64,000 nt of DNA from Symbiodinium natans (GCA_905221605.1 CAJNDS010001202.1:156854-220853), one strand, 5' to 3'; shown: positions 30,594 through 40,888, counted from the first letter of the stretch. The notes: generated from the sequence alone by a model not told the origin. Numbers and translations: made by a program.

Positions 30594-31580
30594 GTGCACC
30601 ATGTTCTTGATCACCTGAGTCCTAGGTCCGAGGTCCTGAATCCAAAAACATGAGTTCTAAAACTTCAACTGTCGTCGTGAAGACTTTGTCAGGCGGTTCG
30701 GCGTCATGTCCTGTTTTTCTGCAGCGTCATTGCAGCGAATCACTTTAGACTTGTTGACACGTTCGTTTGCCCTTAATGCGCAACGTATGGCCTTCAACTG
30801 CTTGACGGCCTGACCACCGGCAGATATCCTAGCACAGCTCTTCGCGTTTGGACGGAGCGCTTTGAGCTAAGAGTGAAAACGCTACATAAAGCACGTGTCT
30901 CCAGATCAGCCATTTCGCTTGCAAGAAAGGCTTGCCATCGTCTGTATTTGCAGCTGACCAGCTGACATGTGCTGAAACCAGCGATGCAACGTTACTAGCC
31001 TTTTCCCCATTGAATCGTCCGTGCAGCACTTGGGATTAGCAAGGAGCATCCGGCAAGGGATGAACCTGCGAAAAGCATGCCTGTCCCATGCTCCAGAATG
31101 CAATTCATAATGTGCACAGTTTACAACAGCAGAGCAGGTTCTATTGGTGGAGGACCTGCGACTCAACAGCTTTCGAGCTTAAGTTGCCTCCACTGCGGTG
31201 CACGGCGTCTTTGCCGCCCTCAGAAGTAGGATTGGCGCGGCGTCTGCATCTCGACACATGTGTTTCGACTCGCGTGATTTAGCTCTGGACGATCCTTTGC
31301 TGCATGCGCCTTTTGGCCGTCATGCAGAAGTGAGCTTACCATGAGAGAGCCGTGAAAGTCTAGCGCTACAGAGGCTCATTCCGAGAGAGATGCTTCAAAG
31401 TGGTGCCTAATTTGTCAGCAACGCCTGAGAGGTCTGCGACACTGTATTAGCAGAGCAGATATCAGCAGATGCTGCCGAGCAAGAACAGCCGCAGTGGTGT
31501 GCACTTGGAAAAATCCAGGACTCTGTCTAGGGACCCGTCTGACCTGTCCACTCGGCGGTGCTGGTAACCAATATTGTCAG

Positions 31581-31736
31581 TACAGTCAATGATTGCACTG
31601 GCAGGGGCGTGTCGGGCAGATGACATCGCTACGAGCTTCTGTGCCATGGCGAGGGTGTTCCACGGCGTCATGTGCGTAGTCCTGCCCATGGAAGAGCTGT
31701 TGGCGTGTGTTTCTTCGTCACGGCTGCTGACGGAGG
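31581..31736 (+). CDS. Exon upstream of the GHSLG exon
   Basis: Between ATATTGTCAG and GTGTGA it reads SMIALAGACRADDIATSFCA, MARVFHGVMCVVLPMEELLA and SSSRLLTE. It ends in phase 0 and the next exon starts in phase 0 after a 48-nt intron, so the two very probably belong to one protein. The MEELLA...LL spacing before GHSLG recalls thioesterase domains. Confidence 0.5.
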
Positions 31737-31784
31737 TGTGACAATGAGTTCAAGCCTTGAACTTGATGGCGAATGAATGCTGAG

Positions 31785-32063
31785 GAGCGCCTCCTCGATC
31801 TGATCTGTTGTGGGCACAGCCTCGGAGTCGGGCTGGCAAAGTCGGTGTCAACGCGCTTGGCCTCATTGGGCTTTGCTGTCAGGGCAGTTATCGCGTTGGA
31901 CTACCGTTGCATTGAACGGACTGCCTTCATGATGAATATCTCTCCGCCTACCTTGCCCCAGTCTTTCACTTTCTCGACTTTCTCGGGATGCCACCCAGTG
32001 CATTACATCGAGTTTGTAGCTCCTCAGGTTCCACGGGGAGCATTAAGCGCCAGTACCTTCTGA
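31785..32063 (+). CDS. Alpha/beta-hydrolase (thioesterase-like) exon
   Basis: It reads ERLLDLICCGHSLGVGLAKS and then RLASLGFAVRAVIALDYR. The G-H-S-L-G is the nucleophile elbow of alpha/beta hydrolases, and a following helix plus a V-x-x-V-I-A-L-D strand is the standard order in type I thioesterases and related serine hydrolases. Asp and His of the triad are not seen here and would be on later exons. The tail after position 31,930 is uncertain; the frame stops at 32,061-32,063. A polyketide or fatty-acid thioesterase role is only one possibility. Confidence 0.5.
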   Translation, partial: ERLLDLICCGHSLGVGLAKSVSTRLASLGFAVRAVIALDYRCIERTAFMMNISPPTLPQSFTFSTFSGCHPVHYIEFVAPQVPRGALSASTF

Positions 32064-33383
32064 ATGCTGCGGCACTTTCTGCAGAGAGGCCGAATAAGTC
32101 TATGGCATGGCATCTCGGCAGAACTTCCAGCAGATGATTTCATGTTTTGTTTTTGGCGGGGTCTTTTCCAGTTCTGGCGTCTCTTTGAGTCTCTACAATT
32201 CAATAGGCCAATATAGGCCAATCTTTGCCAAGCCTCTGATGTCTAAGAGGTACTTGTCTGATACCGACCACTTCGACTAGCACAGTCCCACGCGTGGGAC
32301 ATCACGCGCTGATTGCCTCTGTCAAGCCCTTGAAGCGAAAGCGCGGAGAAAGACAGCAGCCGGCTCGTTGATGAAAAGAATGCCCCCTCCGTTTTTTTTC
32401 GGGGAAGCTGAAACGTTATTTGTTGCTGGGGCTTCAGCTAATTGATTCTGTACACGACCTTCAAGTCCTCAACAGTCCTTTAAACATGAGATATGGGGTC
32501 TGAGATCTGTGCCCCCAAAGGTTTCGGATGTTTGGGATGGTTCCGAGCCTGTTGACCCATGCTGACCCCATCTCTTGATGAGGTTGGTGCCAACGCAACC
32601 TCCTCTTCCTGCCTTCACTCTGCCAGCATACTCTTGGAAAACCGGTCGGTGCAGACTGGTCGTGTGCTTCGCGCAGCAGAATATCAAGGCATAACAAGCA
32701 TACGATAGGGTTGCTGAAATGATTTCTTGTTTGTGTTGTGATTTTGTTATGGTTGCGGTTACGATCCGGCGATTCAACTTGAGAGCGCTTTCCTTGGGCT
32801 CATACGACGTCCTGTAATTTGGACACGTTTGGCGTTGCTATTTTGGATGCACTTTTGCACATTCAGATTCGTATCCGTATCCAGAAATGCCTCCGAAAGC
32901 GTATCGAAAAGTGCAGGCTTTGACTGAACCGTAAAAGCACAGCCACGGCAAACAAAACCACTATCAGTCACTATCAAACAGCACAAAACAATACTGAAAT
33001 CGATTTGTGATTTTTTTTTTCGTTTTGGTATTGTTTGTTTTGGCATTGAGGTTCTTCGTTTGTTTTTGGGGTATTGTTTGTGGCCATCCAGGGCTTAAAT
33101 TCCAGTCAACATGTTAGGGCGGCTTCCTCGAGAGTTGCATCCAGTAGTTAGTTCATTCAGTCATTGATGCGTGGCTTCATCGTTCCAAAAGATGTTGAGT
33201 GATTGGTTTGACCTTCAAATATGAGACTTTCGATAGCCATATCTTAGGAATTTCCTCATGACCTCACCCGCGACAACATCACGCAAATTAGTCTCGCCCT
33301 GCACTTCCCTCTACATTGTTATTGACTGCATCTCGGACTGAATCGGAACAACATCTCATGTAAGAAGCCTTCGGCATCTGCAG
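32064..33383. other. No gene seen
   Basis: 32,700-33,250 is AT-richer and holds several poly-T and TTTTG-rich stretches. The antisense ORFs are of random composition. Confidence 0.5.
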
Positions 33384-33659
33384 GCCCTCAGGTGGTTGGA
33401 AGAAGTTTGGTGTTCCCAAGACGCATCAAAGAATGGGTCTTCGTGGGCCGCATTTCGTCTTCCGAATTGTCGAAGTATCCAGATGAAGCTGGCGGCCATG
33501 AGAGATGTTGCAGAACATCAACAGTTGACCGCAAGAAGCCATGGCGTTTTCGGATCTGATGTTCGACATGAGAACGTGAATCACAGTGAGGGGGAAACAG
33601 CAAACGGTACTGGTTTCACGACAAACCCCGTCGAGGCCAGATCGAGCCTCATCCAATGA
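33384..33659 (+). CDS. Probable terminal exon of unknown protein
   Basis: Acceptor GGCATCTGCAG. It starts ALRWLEEVWCSQDASKNGSS and continues through MKLAAMRDVAEHQQL to a Ser/Asn/Thr-rich end and TGA. Two Trp and balanced charge suggest a real protein. Confidence 0.5.
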   Translation, partial: ALRWLEEVWCSQDASKNGSSWAAFRLPNCRSIQMKLAAMRDVAEHQQLTARSHGVFGSDVRHENVNHSEGETANGTGFTTNPVEARSSLIQ

Positions 33660-33906
33660 TGGATTCGTCGATTTCCCTCAAGCTCCCCTAACACTCTGAT
33701 AGGAACATTTGTCAGTATTTGGCCGATGAACTTCGTGTTTCAGATCGACTTCGAGTGCGTCCAGAGATTCAAACCTTACAAGTTTAGGCTCAACGCTAGG
33801 CGGTCTTTAGTTTGCAGCCTGAGCTCTCCTTCTGTATTTTTCTAGTGAGGTTCTAGATTCTAGTGCGATCGTGCAACCTGGCAGCTGCCAAACAGCCCTG
33901 CTGCAG

Positions 33907-35061
33907 ATGGCGCTCCGGCCATGTGGTAAATTCTTGGCGCTTGCCGTTCTGAGTTTATGCTGGCTGCAGAATCCCATAGCGAGCCTTCCGTCAGGGCGAA
34001 CTAGCTCTGCACGCAGCTCTACACGGACCACGGTGAGTAGACCGCGGCCGGCCTCACCTGCCCGGGCCCGTGCTGGGAGTTCGTCGTCTGGTACAGCACA
34101 TCACAAAGCGCCGCATGCGCTGCATGCGCAGCACAAGCCCCGGGCCGTCCAGTATAGAGGTGGCGGTCGGCGGCTTACAGCCAAAGCTGCGATTGGGAAG
34201 CCCAAACCCAACAGCGCAAAGTGCCGGAACAAGGCCAAAGCAACAAATGCACCAATGGTCGGCATGAGGTCTGTTTCCCCGCGCCGAACGTCCACAGGCG
34301 GCCGGCTCCAAGCAACTGCACCGAAGCCTCGCCCGACGCAGACCTTGCATTCCCAGCATTCCAATGCCAGGCATGTGCATGCACCAATGGTCGGCATGCA
34401 CCACCACACTTCCCATCAAAATCAGCATCACAGTTATTGGCCAAGTTATGGGCCTCTAAATTACTGGAGGGTATGGAGGTCGCAGCAAATCGTACGACGG
34501 GCACAAGTAGACCCGAACTTTGCGGCCAATGTTGGTCAAGCCATTGATACAGTCAGGGGCGACCATGCGCAGCTGCCTGGAATTGCCCCGGGAGCCAGCG
34601 TGTCCGATCCAGGCATATCGCTGGAGATTGCTCAGGTAACTGGTCTACGTTTTGTCGGCTTGTTACAATACCGCCAGTTCTGGGACAACTTTCGCCAAGG
34701 TGTGGAGCTAATAAGCACTTCTGCAAGAAGCGAGGTAACCAATGTGGTGCACTCTGGCTTGTACCTCCGAGTTCGTTGGCGTCTTGTAATGGTTCCCCGG
34801 AGTGTTCTGGGTAAAGAACAGGCCCGGAGCGCAGTTCAAGCCGCACGAGGAGCCTTGCAGAACTTTGAGGACAATGTTCCTTGGGGTAAGACAGACCTCT
34901 TTCAGGCAGGAAGAAGCTTTCTCGGCCAAGCCGAAGAGTGGGCCTCTGAAGGTGGCGGGGCAGGTGCTGCAGGTGCTAACACAGAACGAATCGTGGACCT
35001 GAATTCCGTCTACGAGCTCGATCCATGGAATGGCAGCCACCTGCTTGCACACAGAGCATGA
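33907..35061 (+). CDS. Secreted basic protein, 384 residues, no introns seen
   Basis: The first ATG (33,907) opens MALRPCGKFLALAVLSLCWL, a clear signal peptide ending near ASLP. Residues 25-185 are Ser/Arg/Thr/His-rich and low in complexity, with two copies of APMVGM (about residues 118 and 162) and a His-rich cluster after the second. From about residue 185 the sequence becomes ordered: YGPLNYWRVWRSQQIVRRAQ, then a segment with LRFVGLLQYRQFWDNFRQGV and alternating hydrophobic residues in VHSGLYLRVRWRLVMVPRSV. A GTG 12 codons upstream is also in frame but precedes no signal. A pyrimidine-rich tract ending TTTTTCTAG lies 62 bases upstream and could be a trans-splice acceptor. An intact frame in this intron-rich setting could reflect a retroposed copy. 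No family is recognised; a role outside the cell or in a compartment of the secretory path is inferred from the signal alone. Confidence 0.75.
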   Translation: MALRPCGKFLALAVLSLCWLQNPIASLPSGRTSSARSSTRTTVSRPRPASPARARAGSSSSGTAHHKAPHALHAQHKPRAVQYRGGGRRLTAKAAIGKPKPNSAKCRNKAKATNAPMVGMRSVSPRRTSTGGRLQATAPKPRPTQTLHSQHSNARHVHAPMVGMHHHTSHQNQHHSYWPSYGPLNYWRVWRSQQIVRRAQVDPNFAANVGQAIDTVRGDHAQLPGIAPGASVSDPGISLEIAQVTGLRFVGLLQYRQFWDNFRQGVELISTSARSEVTNVVHSGLYLRVRWRLVMVPRSVLGKEQARSAVQAARGALQNFEDNVPWGKTDLFQAGRSFLGQAEEWASEGGGAGAAGANTERIVDLNSVYELDPWNGSHLLAHRA

Positions 35062-36166
35062 CAAAGCATCGCACAGAATAATCGGTGTAAATAGGGTCTT
35101 GATATGATTGAACACCGTTGAACACTCCCTGCGTTAAGGACACAAAGCATGAAAACAACATCCGCAATTGTATCCCGTCCTCTCCTTCAGGACTGGTAAA
35201 GCACACGCTGGAGTTCCGCAGCCCCGAGGAAGATTTCGGGCTTTTGGGAGCCTTACAGGGTGTGCCAAGCATGCGCTGAAAATGTCAAGAAGGAAGCTGC
35301 CGGGCTCAGGTGATGCCTTGAGTTGCAATTGGACTCGAATCCAAACCCTAAAGGCCCTAAACCCCAAGACGAGCTCGAGATGAATGACCAATTCACCTCA
35401 CGGCAGCAGCTTCATTCTAAGCTATGTAAAGGGAAGGGGGCACTTCGTCTTTGCAATTTGCAATCGTACTTGTCGTTGTTGCAACAAGCACCTTGCTTGT
35501 AGCCTACTCTAATCTTCACGTCGGGCATACGTTTTCGGAACACAGCACTTGTCACCGTCTGTTGTCGTATTCCACCAATCAGCTGACCGCATGCGCAGTT
35601 CTATCAAGGTACATGGCCATAGTGACACAGTGTTGATCATTGTGACAGCATGGAGAGACACAACTTCAGTGGCAATCTCGCCCTGCAGTGACTGCAGAGA
35701 AGTCCCTATGGTCTGCAGCGAGCTGGTAGCCGACTATATTTCTTGCTAAGCTTCACATTCAACTCAACCTTTTCTTTGGCAGTCGGCTTACTTCAGCCCA
35801 TCACGAGTTGCCCCCCCGCCCACACAACATCCACAAACCAGATTCAGCGCAAGCGAAGCGGGGAGTGCTGGTAGTAGGCAGCAGAGCTCACCGCCAAGCG
35901 CATTCCGCCATGGTGTAGCACAAATCGTCCATGACAGACATCGAAGCTTCTGTCATCAATACGCTTTGCAGATGCAAGCAAGGCACGGATGTCGGTCAAC
36001 CTGTTTGGCGATTGAGCAGTCTAGAAGGTAGGCTCAGTGCTACTTAGTGGGGAGTTCGCTTTGCTTTGCGTGGCGAAGCTTGGAGGGCATGCCTAGATCC
36101 GAAGGCATACAGTTCATGCAAGTGGCAGAGGGATATCTCTGAGCCTTAAAACGCTCACCCCTGCAG
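35062..36166. other. Little or no coding sequence
   Basis: A short hydrophobic frame at 35,451-35,636 (+) is not convincing. Telomere-like words CCCTAAA and CCCTAAACCCC occur at 35,346-35,366. Confidence 0.4.
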
Positions 36167-36553
36167 GCGAGAACAAGAAGGGCCCAGGCCTCAGATCGTC
36201 TTGACTGGGCGAGTCGGACAGATTTGGACAGCTTCTCTCGGGCGTATTGTCAGCAACCTGCACTCAACAGGCTCAGGCACGGCCATGTCAGAGCTGAGGC
36301 GGCGAAGATGGGAAAGCACATCCACAAATGCCCGGCGAGACGGATGTCGAGTATTTCCTTTGCGGAGAGCCGCCGGAGGACAGCTGCGCGAGAGCTGCGC
36401 TCAATTGCTCAACTGCCCATTTCATGTCCAGGGTTGACTGGTGATATCGATGCAGAGGAGCCTTTGCCCCCGGAAGAAGTTCCGCAACTTCCAAGTCGGC
36501 CACGGGAAGGCAACGGCCTTACACATGCCCAAGGCAGTGCCGCCCACCACTAG
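36167..36553 (+). CDS. Probable terminal exon of unknown protein
   Basis: Acceptor CACCCCTGCAG, phase 0. 128 codons, with RLDWASRTDLDSFSRAY early, a basic middle (RRRTAARELRSIAQLP) and an acidic, Pro-rich end (DIDAEEPLPPEEVPQLPSRP) before TAG. Composition is clearly coding. Confidence 0.6.
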   Translation, partial: ARTRRAQASDRLDWASRTDLDSFSRAYCQQPALNRLRHGHVRAEAAKMGKHIHKCPARRMSSISFAESRRRTAARELRSIAQLPISCPGLTGDIDAEEPLPPEEVPQLPSRPREGNGLTHAQGSAAHH

Positions 36554-37368
36554 TCACTGGATGTCACGAGTCTAGTCATTCCGCACATCTAGTTCACTAG
36601 GCAAGACCGTGAGCTGTACCGAGGACTGATTACCTACTCTGCTGAAATGGACTTGCTGCTCGTCTAAATAAAGTACATGTGCTTTGGCAAGCGATGTGCT
36701 CCTTTCAGTACTTGTAGCTCAGACGCTGCTAATTAATGCCTCTGGCCGCCTGTAGCCTCCCCGCGGGCGGTGCAGTCGGACGCTGTTTACAATCGCACGG
36801 CCGGCACAGTCATCATGGACTACTGCGTCTCACTACGTCTCTGCGTGTCAAAGGAATCAGAACTTCCGCTGCTCCGCTGTAGGTGTTCTTGCTACCACTT
36901 TGCCTGATTGGTCCTGCGAGTAACCCGCGCTTGGCTACTTTGAGGCCATTGACCGAGCCTCCAATGAGGTCGGGCGAGGCACGCCACCGGAGCTCTGTTG
37001 ATGCTGAGGGGCAGTCCCTCCTCAGTTCCAAGAAGCTTCCCAAGGCTGTCCAAATCTCATGCGAGTGCTGTGAGAGGTATGGCATCTGTGCCAAGAGGAT
37101 GGGAAAAGCTTTGAGAAGGTGATCCTCTCAATCCACTCCAACGGATTCTCCATAAGACTCTTGCCATCAAGAGGCTGTCTAGAGTTTTGGGTTTGGGGCT
37201 TAGTTGTGGGCCCTTGGCCCTTTTGCTACTCTAGAAGTTCAAGGAGTTCAAGGTCGTGTGAGCCTGGGCGAAGCTGACTGCAAATCTCGCATCCTTTTGC
37301 CGATTCCAAGCCTGAGTGTCAGCGCCGTCACTTTACCCTGAGGATACCCGGATGACAATCATCCAGCC
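36554..37368. other. No clear gene
   Basis: A weak + frame at 36,883-37,122 ends in a Cys-containing piece (QISCECCERYGICAKRMGKA) before a possible donor. Otherwise nothing. Confidence 0.3.
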
Positions 37369-37593
37369 ATGAGTATAGCGTGGTCGCCATTTTCCCTGGT
37401 ACAAGCCTGCAGGCTTCACACGATCCAGGCAGACTTGCAAGACTTGCCCGGTTTGTACATGGGGTTGTGTTCTGTGAGAGTGGTTGTGCTTGGGCTGCTT
37501 GAATCAGCGGAGGCCGATCAATCGCAGCCGTGGCTACGTCTTTTCAAGGCTCGTGATGTGCCAAAACAGAACGGACAGCGCTGTTTGCCCTAG
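37369..37593 (+). CDS. Exon or small ORF of unknown protein
   Basis: The ATG-started frame of 74 codons contains LQDLPGLYMGLCSVRVVVLG and ends PWLRLFKARDVPKQNGQRCL before TAG. It lies 98 bases before the next exon and may be joined to it. Confidence 0.45.
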   Translation: MSIAWSPFSLVQACRLHTIQADLQDLPGLYMGLCSVRVVVLGLLESAEADQSQPWLRLFKARDVPKQNGQRCLP

Positions 37594-37691
37594 TTTCCCA
37601 GCATAGGTTGCCTCAGTTACCTCCCTCCAAAAGCCTGTTTGTGTGATGAGATGGCATTCTTGTCATCTTTTTTGCCCTGTGTGTGGTTTAG

Positions 37692-37937
37692 ACCCCCTGC
37701 GCTGCTTATGAACCTGGCGGCGAGTTGGGCGAGTTGGGATTGTATGTTAGGTATATGGAACCGGATATGAAATTTTGCTTGATGTGGCTGCACCGTGGCA
37801 TTCTTCCTTGTGAGGTTTCGGTGTTCCACCATGGCATCACCCATTTTTTCGCTACACATGGCCCTGTTGCCGACACGGAACGTGCGCGGTGGGTGGCCGA
37901 CGAACCTTGGACAAGCAAAAGGTTTAACTATGTCTGA
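37692..37937 (+). CDS. Exon of unknown protein, Trp/His-rich
   Basis: Acceptor GTGTGGTTTAG. It reads AAYEPGGELGELGLYVRYME, continues with a hydrophobic stretch and FHHGITHFFATHGPVADTER, and ends WVADEPWTSKRFNYV. The closely spaced His residues suggest a metal-binding or catalytic protein, but no family is recognised. A 208-codon antisense ORF covers the same DNA and is less protein-like. Confidence 0.6.
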   Translation, partial: TPCAAYEPGGELGELGLYVRYMEPDMKFCLMWLHRGILPCEVSVFHHGITHFFATHGPVADTERARWVADEPWTSKRFNYV

Positions 37938-38180
37938 AGCATTGTTTCGAAGAGCAAGGTCATGCCCCGATGCTGTCTCAGGCAGTGAAAAACTGGAATC
38001 CGAGGTGTCGCGAGCTTTGCGGATCCTGACGCAGTCTCTTTTCCCCTCCTTCCAGTTGGCGGTTTTCCCACTGCCTGGAGCAAGCTGGACATCCACGCGG
38101 CTTCTAGCAGGCGCAGAGCGGGCAGCCGAGTCGAGAGAACTTGCTATCAAGGGAGGTCTCGAGCCTTTTCCCTTCTTCAG

Positions 38181-38314
38181 GGTACATGCTGCTCTACGAT
38201 GACCAGGGCGTCTCGCTGGTCTACGGCTGCTTGCCTCGTCCAAGAAGACACTTCAGATATCGCAATCGCCTCGCCGGAAGGTACTACGTTCACATACATC
38301 CAGGCAGTATCTGA
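38181..38314 (+). CDS. Probable terminal exon
   Basis: Acceptor TTTTCCCTTCTTCAG. It reads YMLLYDDQGVSLVYGCLPRP, then RRHFRYRNRLAGRYYVHIHP and GSI before TGA. It is likely the end of the gene that includes 37,692-37,937; a middle exon may lie at about 37,940-38,040 (ALFRRARSCPDAVSGSEKLE). Confidence 0.55.
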
Positions 38315-39159
38315 CCCCTCTCTAGTTTTCCCCTCTCTCTCGATCTCTGTCTGTACATATAAGCTACCTTAATGCTACCCGGCTACCCACCTTGAAGATG
38401 TATTCTTTGAGTGTGGAATCAGTTGAATCATTAAACCTTAAATCGTGCTAGATGTCTTCTTTCACCTTTCACGAACAACTACACAACGTCTTGTCTCGCC
38501 TGCCAACTTAAACGCCATTAGGTTCAGCACATTCTGGATGTTCAACATTCAGCGTGTATTTCCGTAAGCATTGTTTGGGAGTGCAGTTTACACAAGGCCT
38601 CAAAGTTTGATGGCCTCTCGGGCTCCATTCAAATTTCTCTATTCTTGCAAGCTAGGTGTTTAGGAGAATGAACTTGCACAATGCTTGGAGAAGGCCCGAA
38701 TTTCTTATGCGCCCCCAGGATTCATTCAAGCAAAGCTTCTGCAACATCTTGTATCTCCTTAGAATCAGGATGATAGACTCCTCACTCACATTTTCGAATG
38801 AACCCTCTATTCCGATCTAACGTATTTCGGGGCGCGCATATCACTTCAATACGGGCAAATAAACTGCTCACGGCTATTCGTCAATCTTGTATACAGTTTG
38901 GATAGACACCCCCAAAATGTGATTTAGCATAAAGTTGTCGGATCAAAGTGAGTGTCAGGGGACGAACGTTCGCGCCGCCTGTGCAGACACGTACACGTCA
39001 TGTACACCAACCAACTTGAAGGGCTGATGAGCATTCGTGTTTATGAAAATTCTGCCTTCTCCTGCTAAAGTTGGAAGACTCCGAAAAGTGTGTCCTAGAC
39101 AGAGATAAGTTGGTGCACATGCGACCTCAAGGATAAACATGCAAGTTTCCACGTGTCGA
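38315..39159. other. No gene seen
   Basis: Intergenic-type sequence between two + strand genes. Confidence 0.5.
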
Positions 39160-39266
39160 GGCGAACTTCACGCCCACTGCGACAACACCGCAGGCTTTGC
39201 GGCCTATGAGGATGACGCCTGCAAAGCCCTGTGGCAGCAAAACTGTGCCAGACCATGCTGAGAAGG
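39160..39266 (+). CDS. Possible exon upstream of the PH exon
   Basis: It reads ANFTPTATTPQALRPMRMTP, then AKPCGSKTVPDHAEK, up to a GTTTGC donor at 39,267. Pro/Thr-rich like the linker downstream. Another frame (ELHAHCDNTAGFAAYEDDAC) is also open. Confidence 0.35.
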
Positions 39267-39563
39267 TTTGCAGGAATACCGAAGTCACTCTGGTGTAACG
39301 TTCTCCACAACTATGCACAACTGCTATATGCCATCGCGTAGACAACTTTGGACAAAAGGTGCAAGTGGTCCACCTCGCAATTGACACGAACACCTGCCTC
39401 CCAGCCGCACACCAGTCCTGATGCTTCCATGTACGAGAGACCTGTGCGGAGCCATCTTGATCTGTTTGATTTGTTTGATTTGTTTGATGTGATGAATGTC
39501 CCATGAGGTACATCAAAGCATGTGCATCCAAGGTGTTAGTGAACGGGTGGGCATTGATTGCAG

Positions 39564-39648
39564 CTGCTTCAGTCTTGGCGACCACCACTTCTCCACAAGA
39601 ACCTGTGCCGAGAAGATGCTGTGGCTGCGCGCCATCAGCAACGTCAAG
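39564..39648 (+). CDS. PH-domain exon (last strands and C-terminal helix)
   Basis: It reads CFSLGDHHFSTRTCAEKMLW and LRAISNVK. The pattern F-S-x5-C-A-E-K-x2-W-L-x-A-I matches the end of pleckstrin-homology domains, in which the invariant Trp sits in the C-terminal helix. PH domains bind phosphoinositides or proteins at membranes. The N-terminal strands should lie on upstream exons, which I did not find. The next exon joins in phase if GC (GCCAGC) is used as donor. Confidence 0.65.
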
Positions 39649-39824
39649 GCCAGCAAGTTCGGGCTTCTAGATCTGACAGTTCCGGACCCGAGAGGTGGTT
39701 TTACTGCCTGGACTTTACATGGAACATGACAGTGATGTACGCAAGCACAGCGTCTACAGCCAACGGCTCCTGGTAACGTGCAGATGCCCCAGTTCGCTGC
39801 ATTTTCCATGATGGCTGCGAACAG

Positions 39825-39906
39825 GTGAAACTCAGGCATCTAGCTGCCACCCCTACTCCCAACGAGCTGCGCTTCTACCGTGCAGCTGTGAGGGAACAGC
39901 TTCTTG
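39825..39906 (+). CDS. Exon after the PH domain
   Basis: Acceptor GCGAACAG. It reads VKLRHLAATPTPNELRFYRA, then AVREQLL. It continues the PH helix (…SNVK|VKLRHL). Ending at 39,906 before GACAGG gives the phase needed by the following exon, so a GA donor and a 60-nt intron are inferred. Confidence 0.6.
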
Positions 39907-39966
39907 GACAGGAATGTTTTTATAGGGTTGATTATGTGACTGGAAGCTGGTGCTAAAAAACAACAG

Positions 39967-40089
39967 GCAGCTACCTGGTGAAGGCTCTGGGTCACTCTGC
40001 CGCTCCTTCACCTGTGCCGAGGATCAACAGCTTGCCGCCGTCACCAGAGGCAGAGCCCACGCCGCAAGCGGCCCTGCCCCTTATCTTGG
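39967..40089 (+). CDS. Pro-rich linker exon
   Basis: Acceptor AACAACAG. It reads GSYLVKALGHSAAPSPVPRI, then NSLPPSPEAEPTPQAALPL. GT donor at about 40,090 (phase 1). Confidence 0.55.
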
Positions 40090-40249
40090 GTCTTGGTGGG
40101 TCTTGGACTTCTTGGACTTGGAGTGTCTTGGGCTGCTGTTGCTTGAAATTGCTGGGTTGTCCCATGGTGATCTTCAAATGACCACTAGCTCATTATCTCT
40201 CGCAAATCAACGTCGAGTCTGAGTCGGAGTGTTGGGTATGGCGGGGAGT

Positions 40250-40490
40250 CAAATGTCCAGGGTGTGTAGCAGGCCCCGGGCGTCTTTTTGGGACATAGGG
40301 TTTGTAACAAGGCCAATGCTCTTGCGACAAGCCTCAGCGTGACAAACCTCCGCGACAAGCGCGTCCTTACCGCCATCTTGCGAGTTTGGGAGCCCGCGAC
40401 AAGCCCGCGACAAACGTATGACACGGGCGCGACAAACGTATGTAACAGAGGCGGGGGGTGGGACAACGCGACATACCCGCATTTAGACTC
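40250..40490. repeat. Degenerate GCGACAARC repeat block inside an intron
   Basis: Six variants of GCGACAAGC or GCGACAAAC occur between 40,322 and 40,442, two of them within GCGACAAACGTATG, together with TTTGTAACAAGG and ATGTAACAGAGG. The same words occur at 62.16-62.88 kb. Possibly a diverged dispersed element. Confidence 0.5.
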
Positions 40491-40725
40491 ACAGCCTTAA
40501 TATAAATTGGTAGAGGAAGTGGCTTTAGGGGGAAGAAGAGCTGCGATGTTTGGCTTTGGCTGCATGTGCCGATTCAGCAGGCCCGTGGGTGAAAGTTTAA
40601 GGTCTCTCTGCTGCTTCTACTGTTACAACGAATGTTGAAGGGCAGTGGACAAGCTCAGCCGGACGTAGGCTTAGTCTAAAGAGGTCCGTAGAAAAGTTGG
40701 ATCCTGGGGTCGACTTGGAATCAAG

Positions 40726-40888
40726 GCTTCCAAGAAGACGGGCGACATTGTCACAGCTTCCGCGTACGATCCCCAGAGTTGTCAGAATAGCTCATGCCCT
40801 GGGATAGATGAGACGTACAACCCGTTCGTTGCACTTTTTGCTGGACATCCACTGTCCACATCCGCAAACAGCACACCAGACTTGTCAG
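40726..40888 (+). CDS. Linker exon of the PH gene
   Basis: It begins ASKKTGDIVTASAYDPQSCQ and goes on through PGIDETYNPFVALFAGHPLS to STPDLS. It ends phase 1 with a GTACGG donor, which fits the next exon exactly (Ser-Gly-Gly-Pro). Confidence 0.6.

Noticed and set aside
34054-34547. Four overlapping ORFs on both strands around 34.1-34.5 kb
   Set aside because: Shadows of the Ser/Arg/His-rich part of the secreted-protein gene.
37385-37405. Stretch GCCATTTTCCCTGGTACAAG resembling the dinoflagellate spliced leader
   Set aside because: Only GCCATTTT and CAAG agree; the central bases differ, and it sits inside a reading frame rather than at a transcript start.
37617-38243. 208-codon ORF on the - strand
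   Set aside because: It covers two + strand exons with better composition and clear acceptor sites.
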